Positions 44,090 to 52,154 of a DNA stretch of 64,000 bases are shown here, one piece after another. Within the stretch, counting starts at the first letter, position 1. Each line of letters starts with the position of its first letter. Source of the stretch: Streptomyces sp. V2I9. Its GTDB lineage: Bacteria > Actinomycetota > Actinomycetes > Streptomycetales > Streptomycetaceae. A program made the translations under genes and the position numbers. The stretch is taken from NCBI RefSeq assembly GCF_030817475.1, contig NZ_JAUSZJ010000002.1:2285501-2349500 (forward strand), written 5' to 3'. The notes under the pieces were generated by a model, which made no database searches, was not told the origin of the DNA, and saw only the letters and a list, made by a program, of their open reading frames with translations.

Positions 44090-44107
44090 TGCGCAACAGT
44101 TTGCGCA
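44090..44107. promoter_or_regulatory. Inverted repeat between hpd and the Lrp/AsnC gene
   Basis: TGCGCAA-CAGT-TTGCGCA is a perfect palindrome with 7-bp arms, 29 bp before hpd and 77 bp before the regulator. A third half-site-like CGCAAGGTGCGCAA abuts it. It is the likely binding site of the divergent Lrp/AsnC-type protein. Confidence 0.75.
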
Positions 44108-44183
44108 TTCACTGGTCAATATGCACAGCCGATCGCCATGATGGCCGGACTATCTGTGCAGGCTGACCACCGAAGGCGGCGTC

Positions 44184-44657
44184 ATGGCGATCGATCATCT
44201 GGACGGGCGGCTCATCGTGCTCCTGGCGCGCGAACCGCGCATCGGCGTCCTCGAAGCGTCCCGGCAGCTCGGGGTGGCGCGCGGGACCGTGCAGGCGCGG
44301 CTGGACCGGCTTCAATCGAATGGCGTCATCCGGGGATTCGGACCCGACGTGGACCCGGCGGCGCTGGGCTACCCGGTCACCGCGTTCGCCACGCTGGAGA
44401 TCAAACAGGGCCAAGGGGCGGACGTGAGGGCGCACTTGGACGGCGTACCGGAGGTGCTGGAGCTGCACACGACCACCGGGCACGGCGACATGTTCTGCCG
44501 CCTGGTGGCCCGTTCCAACGCCGATCTCCAGCGAGTGATCGACCGGGTTGTCGGATTTGATGGCATCGTCCGGGCCTCCACGGCGATCGTCATGGAGAAC
44601 CCTGTGCCGCTGCGGATCATCCCGCTGGTGGAACAGGCGGCCGAGGACACCGACTGA
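44184..44657 (+). CDS. Lrp/AsnC-family transcriptional regulator
   Basis: A 157-residue regulator. Residues 1-60 form the winged HTH (AIDHLDGRLIVLLAREPRIGV, EASRQLGVARGTVQARLDRLQSNGVI); the rest is the RAM ligand-binding domain (LEIKQGQGADVRAHLDGVPEVLELHTTTG). It faces hpd across a palindrome, so tyrosine-pathway control by phenylpyruvate or an aromatic amino acid is a reasonable inference. ATG at 44184; GAAGGCGG lies upstream. Confidence 0.93.
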   Translation: MAIDHLDGRLIVLLAREPRIGVLEASRQLGVARGTVQARLDRLQSNGVIRGFGPDVDPAALGYPVTAFATLEIKQGQGADVRAHLDGVPEVLELHTTTGHGDMFCRLVARSNADLQRVIDRVVGFDGIVRASTAIVMENPVPLRIIPLVEQAAEDTD

Positions 44658-44699
44658 GCGAAGGGCTCGGGAGGCCCGCCCGATCCGAAGGAGCGCCGT

Positions 44700-45347
44700 G
44701 TGAGCTTCTGGGAGTATCTGAGCACCCGGCACCAGCAGCTCCTGACGGACGCGTTCCAGCACGTCAGCGCGGTCTTCCAGTGCATGGTCATCGCCACCGT
44801 GCTGGGTGTGCTCATCGGCGTGGTGAGCTACCGCAGCGGCTGGGGCGGCTCGCTGGCGATCACCTCCACGGCGACGGTCCTCACCATCCCCTCCCTCGCC
44901 GCGATCGGTCTGCTGATCCCGCTGGTGGGCCTCGGCGTCGCGCCGACCGTGATCACCCTGACGCTGTACGGGCTGCTGCCGATCGTCCGGAACTCCGTCG
45001 TCGGCCTGCGCGGTGTCGATCCGTCGCTGGTGGACGCGGCGACGGGCATCGGGATGTCGCGGACGGCGCGGCTGTGCCGGGTGGAGCTGCCGCTCGCCTG
45101 GCCACCGATCCTGACCGGCATCCGGGTCTCCACGCAGATGCTGATGGGCATCGCCGCCATCGCCGCGTACGCCTCCGGGCCCGGACTCGGCAACGAGATC
45201 TTCCGGGGCATCGCCTCGCTGGGCAGCGCCAACGCGATCAACCAGGTCCTCGCGGGCACGCTCGGCATCGTCGTCCTCGCCCTGCTGTTCGACGCCGCGT
45301 ACGTCCTGCTGGGACGGCTGACCATCCCGAGGGGGATCCGTGCCTGA
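44700..45347 (+). CDS. Osmoprotectant ABC transporter permease (OpuCB/OpuCD type)
   Basis: A 215-residue permease with about six helices, of the binding-protein-dependent family used for glycine betaine/choline. It has VATGIGMSRTARLCRVELPLAWPPI, the EAA loop that docks the ATPase. GAAGGAG precedes the GTG at 44700. The GTG of the ATPase gene overlaps its stop by 8 nt (GTGCCTGA), so the operon is coupled. Confidence 0.92.
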   Translation: MSFWEYLSTRHQQLLTDAFQHVSAVFQCMVIATVLGVLIGVVSYRSGWGGSLAITSTATVLTIPSLAAIGLLIPLVGLGVAPTVITLTLYGLLPIVRNSVVGLRGVDPSLVDAATGIGMSRTARLCRVELPLAWPPILTGIRVSTQMLMGIAAIAAYASGPGLGNEIFRGIASLGSANAINQVLAGTLGIVVLALLFDAAYVLLGRLTIPRGIRA

Positions 45348-46600
45348 GACCGAGACCGCTCCGGTGGAGGGGACCGCCGCCACCTCCGGGGCCACCATCC
45401 AGCTGGAGAACCTCACCAAGAGCTATCCGGGGAATCCGAACCCGGCCGTCGAGAACGTGTCGATGGAGATCAGGGCGGGCGAGACCGTGGTCTTCGTCGG
45501 CCCCCTCCGGCTGCGGGAAGTCCACCACGCTGAAGATGATCAACCGGCTGATCGAGCCGACGTCGGGCCGTATCCGGATCGGCGACGAGGACGTCACCGA
45601 CATCGACCCGGTGAAGCTGCGCCGCAAGATCGGGTACGCGATCCAGTCCTCCGGCCTCTTCCCGCACATGACGGTCGCGGACAACATCGCGCTGGTCCCG
45701 AAGATGACCGGCTGGTCCAAGGCCCGCGTGAAGGACCGGGTGGAGGAGATGCTCGACCTGGTGGGCCTGGACCCGCGCGAGTTCCACGGCCGCTATCCAC
45801 GCCAGCTCTCCGGCGGGCAGCAGCAGCGGGTGGGCGTGGCGCGGGCGCTGGCCGCCGACCCGCCCGTCCTCCTGATGGACGAACCGTTCGGCGCGGTCGA
45901 CCCGATCACCCGCGACCACCTCCAGGACGAGCTGATCCGGCTCCAGCACGAGCTGCACAAGACGATCGTGTTCGTCACCCACGACTTCGACGAGGCGATC
46001 AAGCTGGGTGACCGGATCGCGGTGCTGCGGGAGCGTTCGCACATCGCGCAGTTCGACACCCCCGAGGCGATCCTGACCAACCCGACCGACGACTTCGTCT
46101 CCGGGTTCGTCGGCGCGGGCGCGGCCCTCAAGCGGCTGAACCTGACCCGCGTACGGGATGTGGGGATCGCGGACTTCCCGACGGTGACGGTCGAGGACCC
46201 GCTCCAGACGATCTTCGACAAGCTGCGCGACGGCCCGCACAACGAGTTGCTGATGCTGGACCGCCGCAACCGCCCGTACAAGTGGCTGCGGCGCGGTGAC
46301 CTGATGCGGGCGCGCGGTTCGCTGGCGCGGGCCGGGCAGCTGGTGCACGACACGGTGACCCGCGACGCCACGCTGCACGACGCGCTGGAGGCGGTGCTGA
46401 CGGACAGCGGGGGCCGGGTGGCGGTGACCGGGCGGCGCGGCGAGTTCATCGGGGTCGTGGACATGAAGACGCTGATGGACAACGTGCAGGAGCTGCTGGA
46501 GGCCGACCGGCTGACGGCGATGGAGCACCAGCACGAGCTGGAGGAGCTGCGCGTCCACCGGACGGAGCAGGAGCTGGAGGGGGGTGGCGGCGGAGTATGA
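45340..46600 (+). pseudogene. Osmoprotectant ABC transporter ATPase (ProV/OpuCA type), frameshifted
   Basis: Without the frameshift this is a 419-residue ATPase. The first 55 residues (ETETAPVEGTAATSGATIQL ... ETVVFVGP) read in one frame; SGCGKSTTLK, LSGGQQQRVGVARAL, DEPFGAVDP and two C-terminal CBS-like domains (RDVGIADFPTVTVEDP, ATLHDALEAVL) read in another. The break lies within Walker A, at a run of five C's (45501-45505) where four would restore GPSGCGKS. All other motifs are intact, so a sequencing or assembly error in the homopolymer is the likeliest explanation, but a true null mutation cannot be excluded. Confidence 0.85.
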
Positions 46601-47463
46601 GCCCCAGCCACCAGGCCGGCTCCGGGAAGGAGCCGGCCCCGGCCCGGCCGCCGGGCGAACACGACGTCCGGGGCCACGCGTTCCATGACGAGGAGAGGGA
46701 CCCCTTCCCCGCCCCGGTCGCGGCGGAACGCCGGATCACCTGGCGGAAGCTGGTGGTCCTGCCGGCGGTGCTGGTGGCCGTCCTGGTGATCACGTACGTG
46801 TGGATCACCAACGTCCACCTGGACTCGATCGCGGAGAACTCGCTGACCGGCGGCAATGTTCAGCTGCGCTGGTGGCAGCACGTCCGGCTGACGGCGATCT
46901 CGACGTTCTGGGTGCTGGTCATCGCGATCCCGCTGGGCATCGCCCTGACCCGGCGGCGGCTGCGGAAGGCGGCCCCGGCCTTCACCGCGCTGGCCAACAT
47001 CGGGCAGGCGACCCCGGCCATCGGCCTGCTGGCGCTGCTGGTGATCTGGCTGGGCATCGGCCCGCGCACGGCGATCATCGGCATCGTGATCTACGCGGTG
47101 CTGCCGGTGCTCTCCAACACGGTGGCGGGCCTGCGGGCGATCGAGCCGAACATGATCGAGGCGGCGCGCGGGATGGGGATGTCCGGCCGGGGCGTGCTGC
47201 TGCGGGTGGAGCTGCCGCTGGCGGTGCCGCTGATCCTGGCGGGTGTACGGACGGCGCTCGTGCTGAACGTCGGCACGGCGACGCTGGCCACGTTCGGCGG
47301 GGGCGGTGGGCTCGGCGACCTGATCACGTCGGGCATCCAGACGCAGCGGATGCCGGTGCTGGTGATCGGCTCGGTGCTGACGGTGGTGCTGGCCCTGCTG
47401 GTGGACTGGCTGGCGTCGCTGGCGGAGCTGGCGCTGACCCCGCGCGGGTTGGAGGAGCGGTGA
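46597..47463 (+). CDS. Osmoprotectant ABC transporter permease, second subunit
   Basis: A 288-residue permease. It has an unusual 45-residue acidic/Pro-rich cytoplasmic N-terminal extension, then about six helices with VAARGMGMSGRGVLLRVELP-type EAA loop (EAARGMGMSGRGVLLRVE). It is coupled to the ATPase by an ATGA overlap and to the binding-protein gene by a 4-nt overlap (GTGA, 47460-47463). Together with the first permease it should form a hetero-dimeric pore for betaine-type compatible solutes. Confidence 0.92.
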   Translation: MSPSHQAGSGKEPAPARPPGEHDVRGHAFHDEERDPFPAPVAAERRITWRKLVVLPAVLVAVLVITYVWITNVHLDSIAENSLTGGNVQLRWWQHVRLTAISTFWVLVIAIPLGIALTRRRLRKAAPAFTALANIGQATPAIGLLALLVIWLGIGPRTAIIGIVIYAVLPVLSNTVAGLRAIEPNMIEAARGMGMSGRGVLLRVELPLAVPLILAGVRTALVLNVGTATLATFGGGGGLGDLITSGIQTQRMPVLVIGSVLTVVLALLVDWLASLAELALTPRGLEER

Positions 47464-48455
47464 CGGGTACGTACGGTCCCCGGCGCGGGGCTCTCGCGGG
47501 CGGATGCGTCGCCCTGTCCCTGGCCCTGCTGCTCGCCGGGTGCGGGCTCAAGAGCGGGTCCCCGATGGTGGACGAGGTGTCGCCGGGGTCGGTCGGACAG
47601 GGCGAGCCGCTCAAGGGCGCGACGCTGACGGTGACCTCGAAGAACTTCAGCGAGAACATCATCCTGGGCCAGATGACCGGCCTGGTGTTCAAGGCGGCCG
47701 GTGCGGAGGTCCTGGACCGGACGAACCTGCCGGGTTCCATCAGCGCCCGCGAGGCCATCATCAACGGCGACGCCGACGCGCAGTGGGACTACACCGGCAC
47801 CGGGTGGATCACCTTCCTGGGCCACGCGGACCCGATCGTCGACCCGAAGAAGCAGTACGAGGCGGTACGGGACGAGGACCGGGGCCACGGGGTGGTCTGG
47901 CTGCCCCCGGCCCCGTTGGACAACACGTACGCGCTGGCCATCAGCAAGAAGAACAACGCGAAGTACGGGCTGAGGACCCTCTCGGACGTGGCCGCGCTGG
48001 CGAAGAAGGATCCGGGCGCGGTGACGGTCTGCGTGGAGAACGAATTCGCCTCCCGCGACGACGGGCTGCCGGGCATGGAGAAGAAGTACGGGATGACGAT
48101 CCCGGCCGACAACATCCGGAAGATGGACGCGGGGATCATCTACACCCAGGTCTCCGAGTCCGACTCCTGCCTGCTGGGCGAGGTGTTCACCACCGACGGC
48201 CGGATCAAGGCGATGGACCTGGACGTGCTGCGCGACGACAAGAACTTCTTCCCCAACTACAACGCCTCCCCGGTCGTCCACGAGGCAACGTTCGAGAAGT
48301 ACCCGGTGATCGCCGAGCTGTTGGACCCGCTCGCCCGGAAGCTGACGACCGAGGTGGCGCAGACGCTGAACGCCAAGGTGGACGTGGACGGCGAGGACCC
48401 GCACGAGGTGGCGAAGGAGTGGCTGGTGGAGGAGGGGTTCATCGAGGAGGGGTGA
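47460..48455 (+). CDS. Osmoprotectant substrate-binding lipoprotein (OpuCC type)
   Basis: A 331-residue lipoprotein of the OpuAC/ProX group. The signal peptide ends LALLLAGC (lipobox), and the mature part has TLTVTSKNFSENIILGQMTG, INGDADAQWDYTGTGWITFL (quaternary-ammonium pocket) and VCVENEFASRDDGLPGM. It is the last gene of the four-gene operon permease-ATPase-permease-binding protein. The GTG start lies inside the previous stop. Ligand is probably glycine betaine, choline or carnitine. Confidence 0.92.
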   Translation: MTGTYGPRRGALAGGCVALSLALLLAGCGLKSGSPMVDEVSPGSVGQGEPLKGATLTVTSKNFSENIILGQMTGLVFKAAGAEVLDRTNLPGSISAREAIINGDADAQWDYTGTGWITFLGHADPIVDPKKQYEAVRDEDRGHGVVWLPPAPLDNTYALAISKKNNAKYGLRTLSDVAALAKKDPGAVTVCVENEFASRDDGLPGMEKKYGMTIPADNIRKMDAGIIYTQVSESDSCLLGEVFTTDGRIKAMDLDVLRDDKNFFPNYNASPVVHEATFEKYPVIAELLDPLARKLTTEVAQTLNAKVDVDGEDPHEVAKEWLVEEGFIEEG

Positions 48456-48502
48456 GGAGGGGCAAGCCGCGCGGGAGGAAGGCGGGAGCCATCCGGGGGA
48501 AG

Positions 48503-48549
48503 TTGCAAAGAGTGGCTTGCAAAAAAACCTTGCAAAGCATTCTTTGTAA
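48503..48549. promoter_or_regulatory. TTGCAA operator array before the ArsR-type regulator
   Basis: The self-complementary hexamer TTGCAA occurs at 48503, 48517 and 48530, and an imperfect dyad TTGCAAAG-CATT-CTTTGTAA covers 48530-48549. The spacing is 14 and 13 bp. This AT-rich patch lies 17-63 bp before the regulator ATG, so autorepression is likely. Confidence 0.75.
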
Positions 48550-48565
48550 CTCTACTGTCGGAGAC

Positions 48566-49183
48566 ATGCCCGAGAACGAGAGCGGCCCCCGCCCCCACCA
48601 CCACGACGGCGCCGACCGCAGGATCCACACCGTGGACGCCCGCACCCTGCGCGCGGTCGCACACCCCCTGCGACTCCGACTGCTCAACGCGCTGCGCGAG
48701 TTCGGCCCGGCCACCGCCTCCCGGCTCGGCGAGCGACTGGGCGAGTCCAGCGGAGCGACCAGCTACCACCTGCGGCAGATGGCCCTGGCCGGACTGGTCG
48801 AGGACGCACCGGAGCTGGGCAAGGGACGCGAGCGCTGGTGGCGGTCGGTCCACGACGGTTCGGTCTTCGAGAGCTCCGACTTCCGGCGGCACGCCGATCC
48901 GGAGGTGCGCGGAGCCATCGACTTCGTCCTGCACGAGACGGCCACCACCCACGCCCAGGAGCTGAACACCTGGCTGGGCACGGTGGGCGACTGGCCGGAG
49001 GACTGGCAACGCAGCTGGGACATGAGCGACTTCAAGATCCGTCTCACCCCGGAGCTGGCGATGGAGCTCTCCCGGAGGGTGCACGAGCTGGTGGAGAGCT
49101 ACCGGGACGCCGTCCCCGAGGAGACCGAGGGTTCGGCGGTCGTCCGCACCCACCTGCACCTCTTCCCGCGCCGCTCCGAGTGA
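48566..49183 (+). CDS. ArsR-like winged-helix regulator
   Basis: A 205-residue regulator. It opens with a His/Asp-rich tail (PHHHDGADRRIHT), then the winged helix RTLRAVAHPLRLRLLNALRE, GPATASRLGERLGESSGATSYHLRQM, LVEDAPELGKGRERWW. The rest resembles the HTH_20/ArsR-like regulators with a C-terminal extension found beside MFS exporters. Its neighbour is a truncated MFS gene, so the regulator may have lost its target. TCGGAG precedes the ATG at 48566. Confidence 0.88.
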   Translation: MPENESGPRPHHHDGADRRIHTVDARTLRAVAHPLRLRLLNALREFGPATASRLGERLGESSGATSYHLRQMALAGLVEDAPELGKGRERWWRSVHDGSVFESSDFRRHADPEVRGAIDFVLHETATTHAQELNTWLGTVGDWPEDWQRSWDMSDFKIRLTPELAMELSRRVHELVESYRDAVPEETEGSAVVRTHLHLFPRRSE

Positions 49184-49229
49184 CCGCACCGCACCCCGCA
49201 ACACCCCACCACCTGAAGGGAAGACCGCC

Positions 49230-49433
49230 ATGCACGCCGACGTCCACCACCTCCTGCACACCATCGAGTCCACCGAACTCACCGCCTCAGCACATGAGTT
49301 CCGCCTCCCTCGGACCCCGTTGCGCGCCCGGGTCGGCTGGACGCTGGTCGAGGTGGGCCTGCGGCTGACGGCCCGGGGCCGGGAGGCGGCCACGCCCGAA
49401 CCCCGCGCCGCCACCGCGTTCCATCCGGCGTAG
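49230..49433 (+). CDS. Small hypothetical protein
   Basis: A 67-residue protein with no recognised family. It starts MHADVHHLLHTIESTELTAS, has GWTLVEVGLRLTARG (amphipathic), and ends in a basic/Pro tail. GAAGGGAAG is placed correctly before the ATG. It sits between an ArsR-type regulator and the MFS remnant; a comparable small gene between regulator and MFS exporter is remembered from other streptomycetes but not verified. Confidence 0.65.
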   Translation: MHADVHHLLHTIESTELTASAHEFRLPRTPLRARVGWTLVEVGLRLTARGREAATPEPRAATAFHPA

Positions 49434-49460
49434 CCGGCGAGCCGGGGAAGGAGGAGGACC

Positions 49461-49580
49461 ATGGCGAACCGTGTTCCACCGGCCGCCACGCTCGCCGCCA
49501 ACTCCATCTCGACGGCGGGCACTTCACTGACGCTGATCGGCGTCCCCTGGTTCGCTCTGGAGACCACCGGCAGTGCGGGC
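49461..49580 (+). pseudogene. 5' remnant of an MFS transporter gene
   Basis: A strong ribosome site (GGAGGAGGA) and ATG at 49461 start about 40 residues that look like MFS helix 1 (ATLAANSISTAGTSLTLIGV PWFALETTG). The likeness ends at about codon 40; the rest reads into the antisense of the S16 protease gene whose stop is at 49598. About 1.1 kb of the transporter is therefore missing. A deletion joining this 5' end to the next gene's 3' flank explains it. Confidence 0.75.
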
Positions 49581-49597
49581 CGCCGTGCCGCCGCAGG

Positions 49598-50386
49598 TCA
49601 GCAGCTCGGCACCTTCCCGCCCGACCGGAGGGCCTTCAGGGAGCCGACCGCGTCCCCCAGCGTTCTGACCGGCACGACCCGCAGCCCGTCGGGCGCCTCG
49701 GCCTCCGCCTGGGCGCACTCGGCCTCGGGGACCAGGAAGACGCTCGCCCCGTCACGGTGAGCGCCCTGGGCCTTCATGGACACGCCGCCGACCGCGCCGA
49801 CCTTGCCGTCCGCCGTGATCGTCCCCGTACCGGCGATGGTGCGACCGCCGGTGAGGCCGCCGCCGGAACCGTCGCCGTCGAGCTTGTCGATGATGCCGAG
49901 GGAGAGGAAGAGCCCGGCGCTCGGGCCGCCGATGTCGCCGAGGTCCACTGCCACCCGCATCGAACCGGGTTCGCGGTCCAGGTAGTTCAGGGCGGCGTCG
50001 ACGGCGACGTTCTGCGACTCCTTCATGTCGTCGAGGTTGTGCTTCTCGATCTCCTTCTCCGAGCCGCCGGTGGGGTAGACGGAGTCGCGCGGCATGACCG
50101 CCCGGTCGGTCCGGAACCACGCGTCGAACACGTCACCGACGCGGACGTCCGCCTTCGGCCCGGTGGCGAGGATCGTCGTCATCCTCAGCTGGCCGTCGGT
50201 GGGCCGGGTCTCGGCGCCGGAGATGGTGATCACCGGCCGCCCGTCGTCCTTGCCGAGCACGTCCGCGGTCACGCCGGGCCGCGCCAGGGTGAACGGCAGC
50301 GGCGCGAAGGCCGCCGTACCGAACAGGGCGAGGACCGGCAGCGCGCAGAGGGCGAGGAAACGGGGGCGCGAGAGACGAGAGAGCAC
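49598..50386 (-). CDS. S16-family (Lon-like) serine protease, membrane-anchored
   Basis: A 262-residue protein. An N-terminal hydrophobic anchor (residues 10-32) directs the rest outside. The C-terminal half is a Lon-type proteolytic domain: DLGDIGGPSAGLFLSLGI with nucleophile Ser156, TIAGTGTITADGKVGAVGG and SMKAQGAHRDGAS with Lys205, forming the Ser-Lys dyad. It is related to actinobacterial YlbL proteins but appears to lack the usual PDZ domain. GTG at 50386, with a weak ribosome site. It is convergent with the MFS remnant. Confidence 0.88.
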   Translation of the reverse strand: MLSRLSRPRFLALCALPVLALFGTAAFAPLPFTLARPGVTADVLGKDDGRPVITISGAETRPTDGQLRMTTILATGPKADVRVGDVFDAWFRTDRAVMPRDSVYPTGGSEKEIEKHNLDDMKESQNVAVDAALNYLDREPGSMRVAVDLGDIGGPSAGLFLSLGIIDKLDGDGSGGGLTGGRTIAGTGTITADGKVGAVGGVSMKAQGAHRDGASVFLVPEAECAQAEAEAPDGLRVVPVRTLGDAVGSLKALRSGGKVPSC

Positions 50387-50543
50387 GCACCCAATCTAAC
50401 CGCCGCGCCGGAACGGGAACGCGCCCGGCGTACGCCGCCCCGCGCCTCGGCCCCTTCCCGCGCGTGCCCTCCCCCGCACTCCTCGGGCCCGTGGACAGGA
50501 CGGGCGCCTGCCCCGTACGCGTACCCCTCGTACGGGCACACGC

Positions 50544-51188
50544 CTACCGCAGCGCGTCCGCGACCTCCCGCGCGGCGTCGAGCACGCGGGGCCCGACCCG
50601 TTCCGGGACGGCGTCGGCGAGCATGACGACCCCTACGCTGCCCTCCACGCCGGAGACGCCGACCAGGGGCGCGGCCGCCCCGCTGGCACCGGCCTCGAGT
50701 TCGCCGTGGGTGAGGGTGTAGCCGGGGTGGGCGGCGTCCGTGGCCTGCCGTGCGGAGAGGATGGCCCGGCCCGCCGCGCCCCGGTCCAGCGGGTGGCGGA
50801 AACCGGCCCGGTAGGCGACGTGGTAGTCGGTCCAGGTGGGCTCGACGACGGCGACCGCGAGGGCATCGCTGCCGTCGACGAGCGTGAGGTGGGCGGTGGC
50901 CCCGATGTCCTCGGCCAGGGAGCGCAGCGCGGGCAGCGCCGCTTCCCGGACGAGCGGGTGCACCTGGCGGCCGAGCCGCAGCACGCCGAGACCGACCCGG
51001 GCACGGCCGCCCAGATCACGGCGCACCAGGGCGTGCTGCTCCAGGGTGGCGAGCAACCGGTAGACCACGGTCCGGTTGACGCCGAGCTTGGTGGACAGCT
51101 CGGTGACGGTCAGGCCGTGGTCGGTGTCGGCGAGCAGTTTGAGGACGCGCAGTCCTCGGTCGAGCGTCTGGGAGGTCTCCGCTGTCAC
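50544..51188 (-). CDS. IclR-family transcriptional regulator
   Basis: A 214-residue regulator. The N-terminal winged helix is TLDRGLRVLKLLADTDHGLT, VTELSTKLGVNRTVVYRLLATL; the effector domain has ALPALRSLAEDIGATAHLTLVD and HPLDRGAAGRAIL. It is shorter than the usual 250 residues because the C-terminal domain is trimmed. The target is unknown; no obvious catabolic operon is adjacent. The GTG at 51188 follows GAGGAGAGGG. Confidence 0.9.
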   Translation of the reverse strand: MTAETSQTLDRGLRVLKLLADTDHGLTVTELSTKLGVNRTVVYRLLATLEQHALVRRDLGGRARVGLGVLRLGRQVHPLVREAALPALRSLAEDIGATAHLTLVDGSDALAVAVVEPTWTDYHVAYRAGFRHPLDRGAAGRAILSARQATDAAHPGYTLTHGELEAGASGAAAPLVGVSGVEGSVGVVMLADAVPERVGPRVLDAAREVADALR

Positions 51189-51698
51189 GACGCCCTCTCC
51201 TCTTCGGGGTGAGCGACGACGGCCCGGCTCCAGCGGTTGCGACGCCGGTCCCAGCGGCGACGCACGGAGAGGCCGCCGGTCTGGCAGGCACCGGCTGCGC
51301 TCCGCGGCGGCGTTGCCACGGGGCGTTCATATGGCGGGGACAGTAGCGAGCCAGTCCGCTCAGCGGAAGTCCTCGTCCAGAATCCGGTCTCCGGAATCAG
51401 GGCCCCGAACCGGCCCGCACATAAGGGCCGGTCAGCGCGACGACGTCCGGTAACCGAACATCTACGCGCGTCCACGTGTCACGACCCCGAACCGAAAGGG
51501 AGCACGCGGAGGTGAACTGCCGTTAACGTTCCGTGATGAAGAGGCCCATGGTTTCTTTGCCCCCGCTCCCGCCCCGCTCCGGCCGGAACCGGACACCGGA
51601 CTCCGCTCCGGGCCGCCTCGGGCCGCGCCCGCTTGGTAGCTTCCTGGCACGCGGCCGTACACGGACAACGGCGGTGCTCACGGGAGGAGTTCGATTCC
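51189..51698. other. 510-bp intergenic region before the T7SS-like cassette
   Basis: This divergent spacer contains the IclR promoter and the promoter of the 51699 gene. An AT-richer stretch is near 51510-51545, with GTTAACGTTCC. No trusted ORF, RNA gene or palindrome operator was recognised; predicted ORFs here are short and lack codon bias or ribosome sites. Confidence 0.6.
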
Positions 51699-52154
51699 AT
51701 GGCTTGGGACGAATGGGAACAGTTAAAAGCGGATGCGGCCACCCGACAGCCGACGCGTATGCAGCTGAACCACCCGCCGCCGGAGCCGGGCGGTGCAGGG
51801 AGCGGAGGCCAGCAGGGGGACCTGGCAGTCAACCGGACGGATCTGGCCGCGATCGGAGACGCCGCCTATGAACTTCGCCGGGACTTCGGCCGGACCAGCG
51901 AGCACGCACGGGCGGCTTCCCAAAAGGCAGCAGGAGGGCTGAAGGCACAGGGGTTCGCGCTCGGCAGCGCTCTGGACCACGTGGCCGCGCGCTGGATCGA
52001 GCAGTCCAGGTCCTTATTGGATGCCACCGCCCACATCTCCAACCATCTCGACTTCACCAAGGGCGCCCACGCGGGCGACGAGGTCCACATCGCGGCAACG
52101 GTGAGCAACATCGCCACGCTCGACGCGGGCTTCGATGAGAGGAAGGGCTCCTGA
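51699..52154 (+). CDS. Small helical protein, first gene of a T7SS-like cassette
   Basis: A 151-residue protein. The N terminus is polar (MAWDEWEQLKADAATR), followed by a Pro/Gly linker, then helical segments (LAVNRTDLAAIGDAAYELRRD, AASQKAAGGLKAQGFALGSALD, ISNHLDFTKGAHAGDEVHIA) resembling WXG100-like partners. Two TTA codons occur (codon 9 at 51723, codon 106 at 52014), making translation potentially bldA-dependent. GGGAGGAG precedes the ATG. The stop overlaps the next ATG (TGATG). Confidence 0.78.
   Translation: MAWDEWEQLKADAATRQPTRMQLNHPPPEPGGAGSGGQQGDLAVNRTDLAAIGDAAYELRRDFGRTSEHARAASQKAAGGLKAQGFALGSALDHVAARWIEQSRSLLDATAHISNHLDFTKGAHAGDEVHIAATVSNIATLDAGFDERKGS

Noticed and set aside
44700-48455. 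A second, separate transporter system encoded by alternative frames
   Set aside because: All alternative frames are shadows; the four osmoprotectant genes explain the region once the ATPase frameshift is allowed.
51533-51871. A 112-codon ORF ahead of the cassette
   Set aside because: It lacks a ribosome site, its composition is Arg/Pro/Gly-rich, and it overlaps the better supported 51699 start in another frame.
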